Notes under the pieces: generated by a model
Database searches by the model: none
What the model saw: only the letters and a program-made list of their open reading frames with translations
Told to the model about the DNA's origin: nothing
From: a bacterium
Lineage (GTDB): Bacteria; Patescibacteriota; Minisyncoccia; UBA6257; 02-FULL-45-10c
DNA length: 57,499 bases
Direction: 5' to 3'
Assembly (NCBI GenBank): GCA_030646555.1
Contig: JAUSKP010000010.1
Location: 1-57,499 of the forward strand
Made by a program: the position numbers and the translations under genes
In this document: positions 15,321 through 23,403 of the stretch, one piece after another
How positions within the stretch are numbered: position 1 is the first letter of the stretch
Layout of the letters: each line of letters starts with the position of its first letter

Positions 15321-16436
15321 ATGAAAAAAGATTACTACCAAATACTGGGGGTTAATAAAGACGCATCTTCAGAGCAACTGAAAGATGCCTATAGAAAACT
15401 CGCCCACAAGCATCATCCTGATAAATCAGGCGGAGATGAAAAAAAATTCAAAGAAATGAACGAAGCCTATCAAATCCTGTCCAACAAAGAAAAACGCGCG
15501 CAGTATGATCAATTTGGCGACTCCTTCAGCAATATGGGCCAGGGCGGAGGATACAGCCATTCCCAGGGCAATCCTTTTGCCGGTTTTGACTTCGGCGGAT
15601 TTAGCCAGGGAAATAGTATGGGCGGCGATTTTGGCGATTTAGGAGATATTTTTGAAACATTTTTTGGGGGCGGTTCCGGAAGAGGAAGATCTTCGGCTAG
15701 CAGAAAAAGAAGGGGGGCTGACCTAGAAACACTGCAAGAAATATCACTTGAGGATGCCTTTATGGGCGCAAATAAAGAATTAACTTTTCATGTATCTGTT
15801 AAATGTAAGACGTGTTCCGGATTAGGCCATATGGAAAAAGAAGGTTCTGAAAAATGCTCTACTTGCGATGGAAGGGGCGAAGTAAAAGAAATAAAGAAAA
15901 CTTTTTTTGGACAATTTGCGCAAGTAAGAGCGTGTCCAAAATGCGAAGGCGCTGGGCAAATACCCAAAAAAGCCTGCAAAGAATGTTCGGGTTCCGGAAA
16001 GATCAAAGAAAGAAAAACGATCGGTTTTTTTATTGCGCCTGGAATTAATGACGGACAGATTATTAAAATAGCCGGGGCCGGAGAAGCGGGAGAAAAAGGA
16101 GCTGAATCTGGAGATCTATATGTAAGAATTAAAATTCTCCCCCACCCCGTTTTTCAGAGAAAAGAAAATGGTCTTTACATCAAAAGAGAAGTTGGTTTAA
16201 CTGACTTGCTTTTGAATAAAAAAATAGAAATTCCCGTGATTTCCGGCGGAAAAATAAACATAGAAATACCCGAAGGATTTTATATCCAGGAAAAACTTAT
16301 TGTTCCAAACGAAGGCATGCCAAAATTTGAAGGAAGAGGCCGGGGCAATCTCTATGTAGAATTCAAAACCAAGACTCCTAAAAAATTAAGCTCGAAAGCT
16401 AAGAAGTTTTTAGAGGATCTGGAAAAAGAATTATAA
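15321..16436 (+). CDS. dnaJ: Molecular chaperone DnaJ
   Basis: A 371-residue full-length DnaJ. The J domain (1-70) has the HPD motif in HKHHPDKSGG. A Gly/Phe-rich stretch spans about 75-125. Four zinc-finger repeats follow (CKTCSGLG, CSTCDGRG, CPKCEGAG, CKECSGSG), then the substrate-binding domains. It stimulates DnaK ATPase. No SD is seen; the start lies next to the 3' arm of an inverted repeat. Confidence 0.96.
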   Translation: MKKDYYQILGVNKDASSEQLKDAYRKLAHKHHPDKSGGDEKKFKEMNEAYQILSNKEKRAQYDQFGDSFSNMGQGGGYSHSQGNPFAGFDFGGFSQGNSMGGDFGDLGDIFETFFGGGSGRGRSSASRKRRGADLETLQEISLEDAFMGANKELTFHVSVKCKTCSGLGHMEKEGSEKCSTCDGRGEVKEIKKTFFGQFAQVRACPKCEGAGQIPKKACKECSGSGKIKERKTIGFFIAPGINDGQIIKIAGAGEAGEKGAESGDLYVRIKILPHPVFQRKENGLYIKREVGLTDLLLNKKIEIPVISGGKINIEIPEGFYIQEKLIVPNEGMPKFEGRGRGNLYVEFKTKTPKKLSSKAKKFLEDLEKEL

Positions 16437-16448
16437 CCCCCATCTAAA

Positions 16449-17072
16449 ATGCGCTTCAAATTCGGCAAATTTCAATTTTTTGGAATGGCTCTTGTGGTCA
16501 TATTATTTGGCATCAGCATTTGGTATCCGCAAAACTACTATAAACAAGGCAAGGTCGTAGTGGCTTTTGGGGATAGTTTAACTAGGGGGTATGGAATGGT
16601 TCCTCCTGGTAAAAATTATGTGGTTTTTTTGTCTGAATACATTCATGTTCCGATCATCAATTCAGGAAAGACCGGAGACACTACTTCGGACGCGCTGGTA
16701 AGGCTCCAAGCTGATGTTTTAGACAAAAAACCGGACATCGTAATAGTATTTCTGGGAGGCAATGATTATTTCATGGGATATAATCCAGAAGTCATTAAGG
16801 CCAATTTAGCAACGATGATCAAAAAAATACGGGGCATTGGCGCAAAAGTAATTTTAATAGGCACTACTTCGCAAATACAGCCGGAATACGAAAGCGTGAT
16901 CAAGCAAGTGGCAACCGACGAAAAAGTTTTTGCCTATATCCCAGGAATTTTAGATGGCATACTTTTTAGAAAAGATCTGCTTTATGATACTATCCATCCC
17001 AATGATAAAGGACACGAACTGGTTGCCCAAAAAATATTACCAGTTCTACAAGGAGCGTTGAATGAAAATTAA
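16449..17072 (+). CDS. SGNH/GDSL-family lipase/esterase-like hydrolase
   Basis: A 207-residue protein with one N-terminal membrane helix (about 8-27) and an SGNH domain outside the membrane. The four blocks are visible: AFGDSLTRGYG (catalytic Ser), NSGKTGDT, FLGGNDYF and the Asp-His pair in YDTIHPNDKGHE. It most resembles TesA/arylesterase-type enzymes. Substrate unknown. It starts 12 nt after dnaJ and ends at a terminator. Confidence 0.88.
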   Translation: MRFKFGKFQFFGMALVVILFGISIWYPQNYYKQGKVVVAFGDSLTRGYGMVPPGKNYVVFLSEYIHVPIINSGKTGDTTSDALVRLQADVLDKKPDIVIVFLGGNDYFMGYNPEVIKANLATMIKKIRGIGAKVILIGTTSQIQPEYESVIKQVATDEKVFAYIPGILDGILFRKDLLYDTIHPNDKGHELVAQKILPVLQGALNEN

Positions 17073-17077
17073 ATTAA

Positions 17078-17105
17078 AAAGCCGGCCTTGATGCCGGTTT
17101 TTTAA
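17078..17105 (+). terminator. Terminator after the SGNH hydrolase
   Basis: Stem aaagccggc / gccggtttttt, directly after the stop codon. Confidence 0.75.
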
Positions 17106-17212
17106 TTGTGCCCCCACATGGAACCCCAGCACTACAGCCAAGCTGAGTGCGGGACACGGTCGGACCCATGGTTAATGCTTTTGGTTGGCAGCGAGTTAAG
17201 AATAAAAACTGA
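17105..17212 (-). pseudogene. Decayed tRNA copy interrupted by a palindrome
   Basis: The first 19 bases (17105-17123, attgtgcccccacatggaa) repeat the 3' end of the tRNA-Lys gene exactly. A palindromic insert follows (ccccagcactac...gtgcggg). After it, tcggacccatggttaatgc and ttggcag resemble the rest of tRNA-Lys with changes. I read it as a tRNA-Lys-like copy broken in the T loop. The same insert occurs at 30103-30151. Confidence 0.55.
17119..17167. repeat. tRNA T-loop-associated repeat, copy 1
   Basis: About 49 bp shared with 30103-30151, containing ccccagcactacagc and aagctgagtgcggg. Both copies follow what looks like a tRNA 3' fragment ending in tggaa. Confidence 0.75.
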
Positions 17213-17229
17213 TTAAGTTCCGCACATTG

Positions 17230-17300
17230 TGCCCCCACATGGAATCGGACCATGGTCAATTGCTTAAAAGGCAACTGCTTTACCATTAAGCTATGGGGGC
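17230..17300 (-). tRNA. tRNA-Lys(UUU)
   Basis: A complete 71-nt cloverleaf: acceptor GCCCCCA/TGGGGGC, D arm GCTT/AAGC, anticodon loop CTTTTAA (UUU), T arm CATGG/CCATG, discriminator A. CCA is not encoded. Confidence 0.9.
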
Positions 17301-17366
17301 AGGGATAATTTCTAATTATTAGATTACTTTACAATAAAAAATGTTAAAAATCAATCACTTTTGTGA

Positions 17367-17372
17367 TATAAT
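17367..17372 (+). promoter_or_regulatory. -10 of the corA-like gene
   Basis: TATAAT in gtgaTATAATtaa, 13 nt before the 5' arm of the panhandle. A start about 7 nt downstream would place the arm at the very 5' end of the message. Confidence 0.5.
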
Positions 17373-17384
17373 TAATCTATGAAT

Positions 17385-17512
17385 CCCGCACATAACAAAG
17401 ACCAATTTAAAATTATTTGTGCGAGAAAGTCGTATAATCTCAAAAACTTTTAAACAAATTAAGATAATAAAGTCAGAGAAAGCTTTGCTTTCCAGTCTTT
17501 GTTATGTGCGGG
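17385..17512 (+). promoter_or_regulatory. Panhandle leader of the corA-like gene, ACATAACAAAG family
   Basis: Arms cccgcacataacaaagac (17385-17402) and its complement (17495-17512) are perfect over 18 bp; the ATG at 17513 abuts the 3' arm. Just before the 3' arm is a gaaagc-ttt-gctttc hairpin. The same arrangement, with compensatory base changes, precedes ftsI (27699-27828). Confidence 0.75.
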
Positions 17513-18424
17513 ATGAAAATAATTAAAAATAAAAATATTACTTGGATAGATATCGCCAAGCCAACCAAACAAGATATTGAGTTTGTCGCAAAACAGCATA
17601 AATTTCATCCTATTATATTGGATGAACTGCTTCATGTTTCCGCCCATTCTAGAGTTGATATATATGACCAATACCTCTATCTAACCTATCATATTCCGGT
17701 TTATGATCCTGTTATGAAAACTTCCCGCAAGGCCGAAATAGATTGCCTTATAACAAAAAATAAAATAATAACCGTGCACTATGAAGAATTGGAGCCTATA
17801 AACAATTTCACTAGGAACTTGACCAATAATCCTCATTTCAAAGAAACCGCAATGGAAAACACGGGAAAATTGCTGTATTCAATCATTGAAGAAATTATCA
17901 ATTTCTCTATGCGACAATTAAAGCACATAGAAGAAAATGTAACCGGTTTAACTCAAGAATTATTCACCGGAAAAGAAGAAGCGATGCTTAGAAAAATATC
18001 GTATGTTAAAAGAGATCTTTTAGATTATAGGATCATCAGCCGCCCCCAAGAAATACTTCTGAAATCACTCAAAGAAACCTCCATAAAATTCTGGGGAGAG
18101 GGCATAGTTGTATATTTGTCAGATCTAGTAGGAGATCATCTGAAGGTTACACAGCATCTGGAAAATTACCAGCAAACCATTGAATCCTTAGAAGAAACCA
18201 ATGCCCAGCTTTTAAATGCCAAAACTAACTCGGTTATGCAAAAATTCAATATTTTGGCCTTTTTAACAATACCAATGGTTGTAGTTATACAACTTTTCTC
18301 TGTAGATTCCTTTAATTCATTATTAGGAGAAAATAATTTAAAATTATTTCTCGCCAGTATTATCACGGTGATTTCTATAACCACTATATCTCTTATGGTG
18401 TTTAAAAATAAAAAATGGCTGTAA
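17513..18424 (+). CDS. CorA-like divalent cation transporter
   Basis: A 303-residue CorA-family protein from the ATG at 17513 (an in-frame ATG three codons earlier lies inside the repeat arm). The N-terminal cytoplasmic part has DEVLHVSAHSRVD-like and YLYLTYHIP sequence, then a long helical region (150-250), then two C-terminal membrane helices. The usual GMN motif after the first helix is not visible (FSVDSFNSLLGENN stands there), so selectivity is uncertain. It overlaps cysS by 10 nt. Confidence 0.82.
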   Translation: MKIIKNKNITWIDIAKPTKQDIEFVAKQHKFHPIILDELLHVSAHSRVDIYDQYLYLTYHIPVYDPVMKTSRKAEIDCLITKNKIITVHYEELEPINNFTRNLTNNPHFKETAMENTGKLLYSIIEEIINFSMRQLKHIEENVTGLTQELFTGKEEAMLRKISYVKRDLLDYRIISRPQEILLKSLKETSIKFWGEGIVVYLSDLVGDHLKVTQHLENYQQTIESLEETNAQLLNAKTNSVMQKFNILAFLTIPMVVVIQLFSVDSFNSLLGENNLKLFLASIITVISITTISLMVFKNKKWL

Positions 18425-19920
18425 AAATTTACGATTCTCTTTCCGGAATAAAACAAGATCTGCCAAATAGCCGACCAATTCGGCTATTTGTTTGCGGTCC
18501 GACCGTATATGATTTCCCGCATCTGGGACATGCGCGAACCTACATTGCCTTTGACACAATCGCCCGCTATTTAAAATCACAAAAAATAAAAATATTCTAC
18601 CTGCAAAATATTACCGACGTTGACGACAAGATCATTGAGCGAGCCAAAGAACAGAATATATCCCCGATTGAACTAGCCACGCAATTTGAACGCGAATATC
18701 ATATATTTGAAAAAAAACTTCGTATTAAAGGGATAAAATATGCCCGAGCCACTAAGCATATTCCGCAGATAGTAAAACAGATCCAAACCCTGATCAAAAA
18801 AGGCCATGCCTACAAGATAGACGGCGACGGCTATTACTTTGATATCTCCACCTTTCCCGAATACGGAAAGCTTTCAAAGCGAACCGTTCTCCAGGCCGAA
18901 GACGCCACATCCAGAATTGATGAAACTATAAACAAAAGAAATAAAGGAGATTTCGCGCTATGGAAATTTCCTACAGACAAATCCCTCACACAAGGATGTG
19001 TAAGGGACGAGAATATTCCCGAACTAAATCCGCCAGCTAGCGGAAATAAAAAAATAGCCTTTAAAATAGTCTTCGGCGAACCGCTTTGGCACACTTCACT
19101 GGGCTGGGGCCGTCCGGGCTGGCACATTGAAGATACAGCCATCACCGAACATTATTTCGGTCCGCAATATGATATTCACGGAGGTGGAGTGGATCTTAAA
19201 TTTCCGCACCATGAAGCCGAAATAACTCAGCAAGAATCCGCTTCGGGGAAAAAACCGATGGTTAAGATCTGGATGCATGCGGGATTCCTCCTGATCAACG
19301 GTAAAAAAATGTCCAAGTCTTTAAAAAACTTTATTACAATAAATGATTTTATTGGAAAATACCCGCCGGAAACATTAAGGCTTTTAATAAATCAAAACCA
19401 CTACCGCTCCCCTTTCAATTACATGGAAGCGTCCGCGGATCAAGCCAATAATACTTTGAAAAAAATACAAAAAATATTAAAAATATTTTCTATAATAAAA
19501 CAAAAAGGGTCTGTAAGCGCTGAAATTAAAAAAACACTGGGTATCGCTGAATTAAATTTCAAAGAAGCTATGGACGATGACTTTAATACTCCAAAAGCGC
19601 TGGCTTCTATTTTTGAATTGATAAATGCCTTAGAACCGAACATATGTCTCCCTGCGAGAGATGTCCCGAAGGGACAGAAATTAAATAAAAACGAAGCAAT
19701 CGCGGCTCAAAAATTCATAATTAGCAAGATGGAACTATTCCTGGGAATAGCCTTAAAAACGCCTAAAATGCCCCCAAATATCGCTAAATTAGCCAAGGAA
19801 CGTGAGTTATGCAGAAGTCATAAACAGTTTGCTCAATCCGACCTATTGAGAAATAAAATAGAAGGCTTAGGATATATAGTAGAGGACATGCCAATCGGCC
19901 AACTCGTAACTAAAAAGTAG
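18415..19920 (+). CDS. cysS: Cysteinyl-tRNA synthetase with in-frame palindromes
   Basis: A 501-residue class I synthetase. HIGH motif in PHLGHART, zinc cysteine in FVCGPTVYDF, HHEAEITQQE, and KMSKS in KKMSKSLKN. Between DFALWKF and GEPLWHTSLGWGRPGWH, where the family has a short loop, there are extra residues encoded partly by two palindromes (18982-19007 and 19029-19044). A third palindrome lies at 19662-19676. The start overlaps the corA-like stop, so translation is coupled. Confidence 0.95.
   Translation: MAVKIYDSLSGIKQDLPNSRPIRLFVCGPTVYDFPHLGHARTYIAFDTIARYLKSQKIKIFYLQNITDVDDKIIERAKEQNISPIELATQFEREYHIFEKKLRIKGIKYARATKHIPQIVKQIQTLIKKGHAYKIDGDGYYFDISTFPEYGKLSKRTVLQAEDATSRIDETINKRNKGDFALWKFPTDKSLTQGCVRDENIPELNPPASGNKKIAFKIVFGEPLWHTSLGWGRPGWHIEDTAITEHYFGPQYDIHGGGVDLKFPHHEAEITQQESASGKKPMVKIWMHAGFLLINGKKMSKSLKNFITINDFIGKYPPETLRLLINQNHYRSPFNYMEASADQANNTLKKIQKILKIFSIIKQKGSVSAEIKKTLGIAELNFKEAMDDDFNTPKALASIFELINALEPNICLPARDVPKGQKLNKNEAIAAQKFIISKMELFLGIALKTPKMPPNIAKLAKERELCRSHKQFAQSDLLRNKIEGLGYIVEDMPIGQLVTKK
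18982..19044. repeat. Two palindromes inside cysS
   Basis: tccctcacaca...tgtgtaaggga at 18982-19007 and tccgc-cagcta-gcgga at 19029-19044. Both are in frame and fall in a segment absent from typical CysS. Confidence 0.65.
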
Positions 19921-19937
19921 CTAGTCTCTAAAATATT

Positions 19938-21287
19938 ATGGCAACAAGCAAATTAAAACTACCGCCTCAAAATCTGGAAGCGGAACAATTTGTTTTAGGC
20001 GCTTTGATGATAGATAAAAACTCAATAATAAATGTTGCTGATGTTTTATCGCCGAATGATTTTTATAAGCCGGTAAACGAAAAAATATATGAAGCAATCT
20101 TGGAGCTTTATACAAAAAGAGAGCCGATAGATATTTTCACGGTCACAAATAAATTAAAAGACGCAGGCCTGTTAAAAGATATCGGCGGCGGCGCTTATTT
20201 AACTAAAATAATTGAATCAGTCCCCTCCGCCGCGCATGTCGGTCATTATGCCCAGATCGTAAAAGAGAAAAAAATATTAAGGGATCTGATCAGCGCCTCG
20301 GGAAATATTTCCGAAAAAGCCTTCAGCACCGGAATGGATATGGAAGAAATGATGGATGATATAGAAAAACAGATATTTTCAATTTCACAAAAATCCGTTC
20401 CCCAAAAATTTTCCAGCATCGGCGAAGGGCTTAAGGGCGCTTATGAAAGGATAGAAAGACTTCACAGCGGTGAAGGCGGTTTAAGGGGCGTTGCCTCCGG
20501 CTTCCTTGATCTGGACAACATACTTTCCGGTTTTCAACGTTCGGATTTAGTGGTTTTGGGCGCCAGGCCATCTATCGGCAAAACATCGTTGGCTTTAGAT
20601 ATCGCCAGAAGCGTAGCGGTAGACCGCAAGGAACCTGTTGGCATATTTTCTTTGGAAATGTCTAAGGAGCAAGTTATAGACAGAATTATTTCTTCTCAAG
20701 CCAACGTTCCGCTTTGGAATCTAAGAACCGGCAAGCTTAAAGAAGATGGCGCCTTTTCCTGTATTCAAGGAGCGCTGGACGAACTTTCCAAGGCCCCTAT
20801 TTTCATAGACGACACGCCGTCTCCAAACATTCTTCAAATGAGGTCTATGGCAAGACGACTCCAGTCGGAATCCGGATTAAGTCTGCTAGTGGTTGATTAT
20901 CTGCAACTCATACAGCCTCGCACAAATTCGGATAATATGGTCTCGCAAATCACAGAAATTTCCCGAGGCTTAAAGGGATTGGCCAGGGAATTAAATATTC
21001 CGGTCATTGCTCTTTCCCAGCTTTCCAGAGCCGTTGACCAAAGAGAAAATAAAAGACCGAGGCTTTCAGACTTGAGAGAAAGCGGATCCATTGAACAAGA
21101 TGCCGACGTCGTAATGTTTATTTATAGAAAAGACCACGAAAAAGCCAATCCTTCTCCGGAAGAAATGGGTATGACAGAAATTATTATAGCCAAACACAGA
21201 AACGGCCCAACAGGAACAATTAAATTAAGATTCAACCAAGAAAAGGCCAGCTTTATGAGTTTGGATAAATACCATACAGAAAATTAA
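19938..21287 (+). CDS. dnaB: Replicative DNA helicase DnaB
   Basis: A 449-residue hexameric helicase that unwinds DNA at the fork. N-terminal domain (LPPQNLEAEQFVLGALMID), linker, then the RecA-like core with Walker A GARPSIGKTSLALDI, Walker B LLVVDYLQLI, and LSQLSRAVDQRENKRP. Length and motifs are normal; no intein. Follows cysS by 17 nt and is probably in the same transcript. Confidence 0.96.
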   Translation: MATSKLKLPPQNLEAEQFVLGALMIDKNSIINVADVLSPNDFYKPVNEKIYEAILELYTKREPIDIFTVTNKLKDAGLLKDIGGGAYLTKIIESVPSAAHVGHYAQIVKEKKILRDLISASGNISEKAFSTGMDMEEMMDDIEKQIFSISQKSVPQKFSSIGEGLKGAYERIERLHSGEGGLRGVASGFLDLDNILSGFQRSDLVVLGARPSIGKTSLALDIARSVAVDRKEPVGIFSLEMSKEQVIDRIISSQANVPLWNLRTGKLKEDGAFSCIQGALDELSKAPIFIDDTPSPNILQMRSMARRLQSESGLSLLVVDYLQLIQPRTNSDNMVSQITEISRGLKGLARELNIPVIALSQLSRAVDQRENKRPRLSDLRESGSIEQDADVVMFIYRKDHEKANPSPEEMGMTEIIIAKHRNGPTGTIKLRFNQEKASFMSLDKYHTEN

Positions 21288-21329
21288 AATTTAAAAATCA
21301 AAAATCAAAATTTAGGGAAACGAGATTTT

Positions 21330-21408
21330 GTCATTCCGCACTTGATGCGCCTGCCTGCCGGCAGGCAGGGAATCCAGAAACCTAGATTCCCGCTTTCGCG
21401 GGAATGAC
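21330..21408. repeat. GTCATTCC...GGAATGAC palindromic repeat between dnaB and recR
   Basis: Outer arms gtcattcc and ggaatgac, with the smaller gcctgccggcaggc palindrome inserted inside. Same family as 23337-23390, 48839-48900, 50431-50501, 50855-50946, 53267-53327 and 53767-53826. Confidence 0.85.
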
Positions 21409-21469
21409 AGAAAAGATTTTTAATTTTACATTGTCATTTTCCATTTTGATATTTACATTTTAAACTTTT

Positions 21470-22081
21470 ATGAATTTACCTGATCCAATTAAAAACTTTA
21501 TACATCACTTTTCTAAACTTCCATCAATAGGTCCACGACAGGCCACGAGGCTGGCCTTTCACGTAATTGGTTCCGGAAAAGATGAAATAGACGGAATAAT
21601 AAAATCCCTAGAAGGCTTAGAAGGTATGTCTATTTGTGAAAAATGTTTTTTTGTTTTCCTGCCTCAAGATAAAGATGACAAACTTTGTGAAATTTGCAGA
21701 GATAAAAAAAGAAACTCTAAGCTCATAGCCATAGTTGAAAAAGAGACCGATTTGATTTCAATAGAAAAAACAAATAAATTCAATGGTAATTATTTTATAA
21801 TTGGAAGCCTGCAAAAAAATGGAGTTCTGGGATCTGAACAAAAAAGACGGCTTGAAAAATTAAAAGCTGTCATAGAAAAAGAATTGGGAGGACAAGCCGA
21901 TGAAATAGTCATTGCCACTAATCCTACTACTTACGGCGATTTCAATGCCGCTATACTGGGCAAAGAATTAAAAGATCTCGCCAAAAAAATCACCAGACTC
22001 GGAAGAGGCATTCCGACCGGCGGTGAAATAGAATTCGCAGATGAAGACACGCTCGGCCAGGCGCTTGAAAGAAGAAATTAA
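21470..22081 (+). CDS. recR: Recombination mediator RecR
   Basis: A 203-residue RecR. N-terminal helix-hairpin-helix (KLPSIGPRQATRLAFHVI), a C4 zinc finger (CEKCFFVFLPQDKDDKLCEIC, split around residues 53-73), and a Toprim domain starting IAIVEKETDLISIE with the C-terminal RGIPTGGEIEFADE. It loads RecA with RecO at gaps. Confidence 0.95.
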   Translation: MNLPDPIKNFIHHFSKLPSIGPRQATRLAFHVIGSGKDEIDGIIKSLEGLEGMSICEKCFFVFLPQDKDDKLCEICRDKKRNSKLIAIVEKETDLISIEKTNKFNGNYFIIGSLQKNGVLGSEQKRRLEKLKAVIEKELGGQADEIVIATNPTTYGDFNAAILGKELKDLAKKITRLGRGIPTGGEIEFADEDTLGQALERRN

Positions 22082-22136
22082 TTAGTCTATAGTTATACAC
22101 AGTTCTATTACAGTTCAAATAAAAAGGAGGTTTTAG

Positions 22137-22445
22137 ATGTCTAAAAAAGAAGAACTATGGATAGCAAGACGGGATTTTTATATCTTACTTATGCTATTCT
22201 TGATATCTTACAGGCGGAGCGGTTTCTATTACAGCGAAATTAAAGATCTACTAAACTTAAAAGATGGCCAGATGAATCGCGGCCTAAAATTATTGAACAA
22301 AAACTTCTGGATCGTCCCGCACGTAGTTCCCTATAAAGGAAGAGGTCGTATCCTCGTCAAGTACGAACTAACCAAGCGCGGCAAAGTCTTTGTAGAAATG
22401 TTTCCTTCTGTGATAAAAAAATATCCTTTAAGGATAACTAAATAA
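22137..22445 (+). CDS. Winged-helix DNA-binding protein, hypothetical
   Basis: A 102-residue basic protein. FYYSEIKDLLNLKDGQMNRGLKLL looks like a recognition helix region, and GRGRILVKYELTKRGKVF like the wing of a MarR/PadR-type winged helix. A strong SD (aaaaaggagg at 22121-22130) fixes the start. It has its own terminator. Targets unknown. Confidence 0.7.
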   Translation: MSKKEELWIARRDFYILLMLFLISYRRSGFYYSEIKDLLNLKDGQMNRGLKLLNKNFWIVPHVVPYKGRGRILVKYELTKRGKVFVEMFPSVIKKYPLRITK

Positions 22446-22449
22446 ACTA

Positions 22450-22480
22450 TAAGCGGCTCTCAATGAGCCGCTTTTTTTAC
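22450..22480. terminator. Shared terminator of the winged-helix gene and rplU
   Basis: Stem aagcggctc / gagccgctt with A- and T-rich flanks; works for convergent transcription. Confidence 0.75.
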
Positions 22481-22491
22481 AGAAACAATCT

Positions 22492-22803
22492 TTATTTGAT
22501 ACTGGTAATTTCCACTTCTGTCATTTGCTGTCTGTGTCCCTTTTTCTTTCTTCGTCTTGTTTTGGAATGATATTTAAAAACAATCTTTTTCTTGTCTTTG
22601 TAGGTATCCAGCAACTTGCCCTCTACTTTAACACCTTTTAAATATGGGGCGCCAACTTCAACGCTCTCGCCATCAACAACTAATAAAACTTTATCAAAAA
22701 CAACATCGGATCCAACTTCGTTATCTAATTTTTCAATATTCAGTTTGTCTCCAACGGCAACTTTATATTGCTTGCCTCCTGTTTCTATTACTGCTAATTT
22801 CAT
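22492..22803 (-). CDS. rplU: 50S ribosomal protein L21
   Basis: A 103-residue L21: MKLAVIETGGKQYKVAVGD, KLLDTYKDKKKIVFKYHSKTRRRKKKGHRQ and the C-terminal TEVEITSIK. L27, usually next to it, is not adjacent here. The ATG follows the 3' arm of an inverted repeat (tacaaatttggc before ATG on the coding strand), and there is no SD. Confidence 0.95.
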   Translation of the reverse strand: MKLAVIETGGKQYKVAVGDKLNIEKLDNEVGSDVVFDKVLLVVDGESVEVGAPYLKGVKVEGKLLDTYKDKKKIVFKYHSKTRRRKKKGHRQQMTEVEITSIK

Positions 22804-22806
22804 GCC

Positions 22807-22863
22807 AAATTTGTATTAATTTTAGAGCTCATCTTTGTAGCGATAAAATTTATCTACAAATTT
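22807..22863 (-). promoter_or_regulatory. Start-proximal inverted repeat of rplU
   Basis: Arms aaatttgta (22807-22815) and tacaaattt (22855-22863). An alternative pairing (gctca...ttgtag with ctacaa...tgagc) uses the same bases, so two exclusive folds are possible. The same design with a compensatory change stands before the pilin gene at 55143-55200. Confidence 0.65.
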
Positions 22864-22867
22864 GAGC

Positions 22868-22924
22868 ACCCTGTTAAATGCTGCTTCGCAGCAATCCGTC
22901 GACTGACGGATTATTTAACGGGGT
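22868..22924. mobile_element. Miniature CCCTGTTAAAT element upstream of rplU
   Basis: Arms accctgttaaat (22868-22879) and atttaacggggt (22913-22924), one non-Watson-Crick position, enclosing hairpins tgctgcttcgcagca and atccgtc-gact-gacggat. Same three-way layout as 14126-14184, with different inner stems. Confidence 0.7.
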
Positions 22925-22967
22925 TAATGGTTTGTTAACTCAGACAAAAGCCCAAAGAACAAACACA

Positions 22968-23312
22968 TTAATTAATAGAAATAATAGCAAAAACCCCGAT
23001 TAAAATCAATACAGAGAGCGCTAAGCTGGAAAAAGAGAATAAATAGGCCAAAAATCTTTCTCTGAAATAAGTCCTGTTTGCCAACCAGGCATTTAAAATA
23101 ATCATAGTCGCCGATATCCCGATAAGGCTAAAAACGTCGCCCTTGTCCCCAAGAAAGTCTATACCTTTGTACCCATCATAGTGCATTATCAATAAATTAT
23201 TTATTTTATAAAAGTTTAAAACAGCAACGATTAAGGCTGTTAGAATCAACCCGCCACTTACTAAAAACGGGTAAAATAAAGGCTTGGTATTTTTGAATTC
23301 TTTTATTGTCAT
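22968..23312 (-). CDS. Small membrane protein of unknown function
   Basis: A 114-residue protein with three hydrophobic helices (about 14-32, 58-77, 87-110). Between the first two lies INNLLIMHYDGYKGIDFLGDKGD. I do not recognise a named family. No SD. Stands alone between rplU and a palindromic repeat. Confidence 0.7.
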   Translation of the reverse strand: MTIKEFKNTKPLFYPFLVSGGLILTALIVAVLNFYKINNLLIMHYDGYKGIDFLGDKGDVFSLIGISATMIILNAWLANRTYFRERFLAYLFSFSSLALSVLILIGVFAIISIN

Positions 23313-23336
23313 GGTATTTTTTTCTTGTCATTCCCG

Positions 23337-23390
23337 CGGAAGCGGGAATCCAGTCTTTTTTTCTAGATTCCGCATCAAGTGCGGAATGAC
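23337..23390. repeat. GTCATTCC-family palindromic repeat after tgt
   Basis: gtcattcccgcggaagcgggaatcc followed by the inverted half ending gcggaatgac. It lies between the membrane gene and tgt. Confidence 0.85.
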
Positions 23391-23403
23391 AGAAATTCTC
23401 TGA

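Noticed and set aside
17074..17286. A 70-codon leftward frame near tRNA-Lys
   Set aside because: It lies over the tRNA gene and its broken copy.
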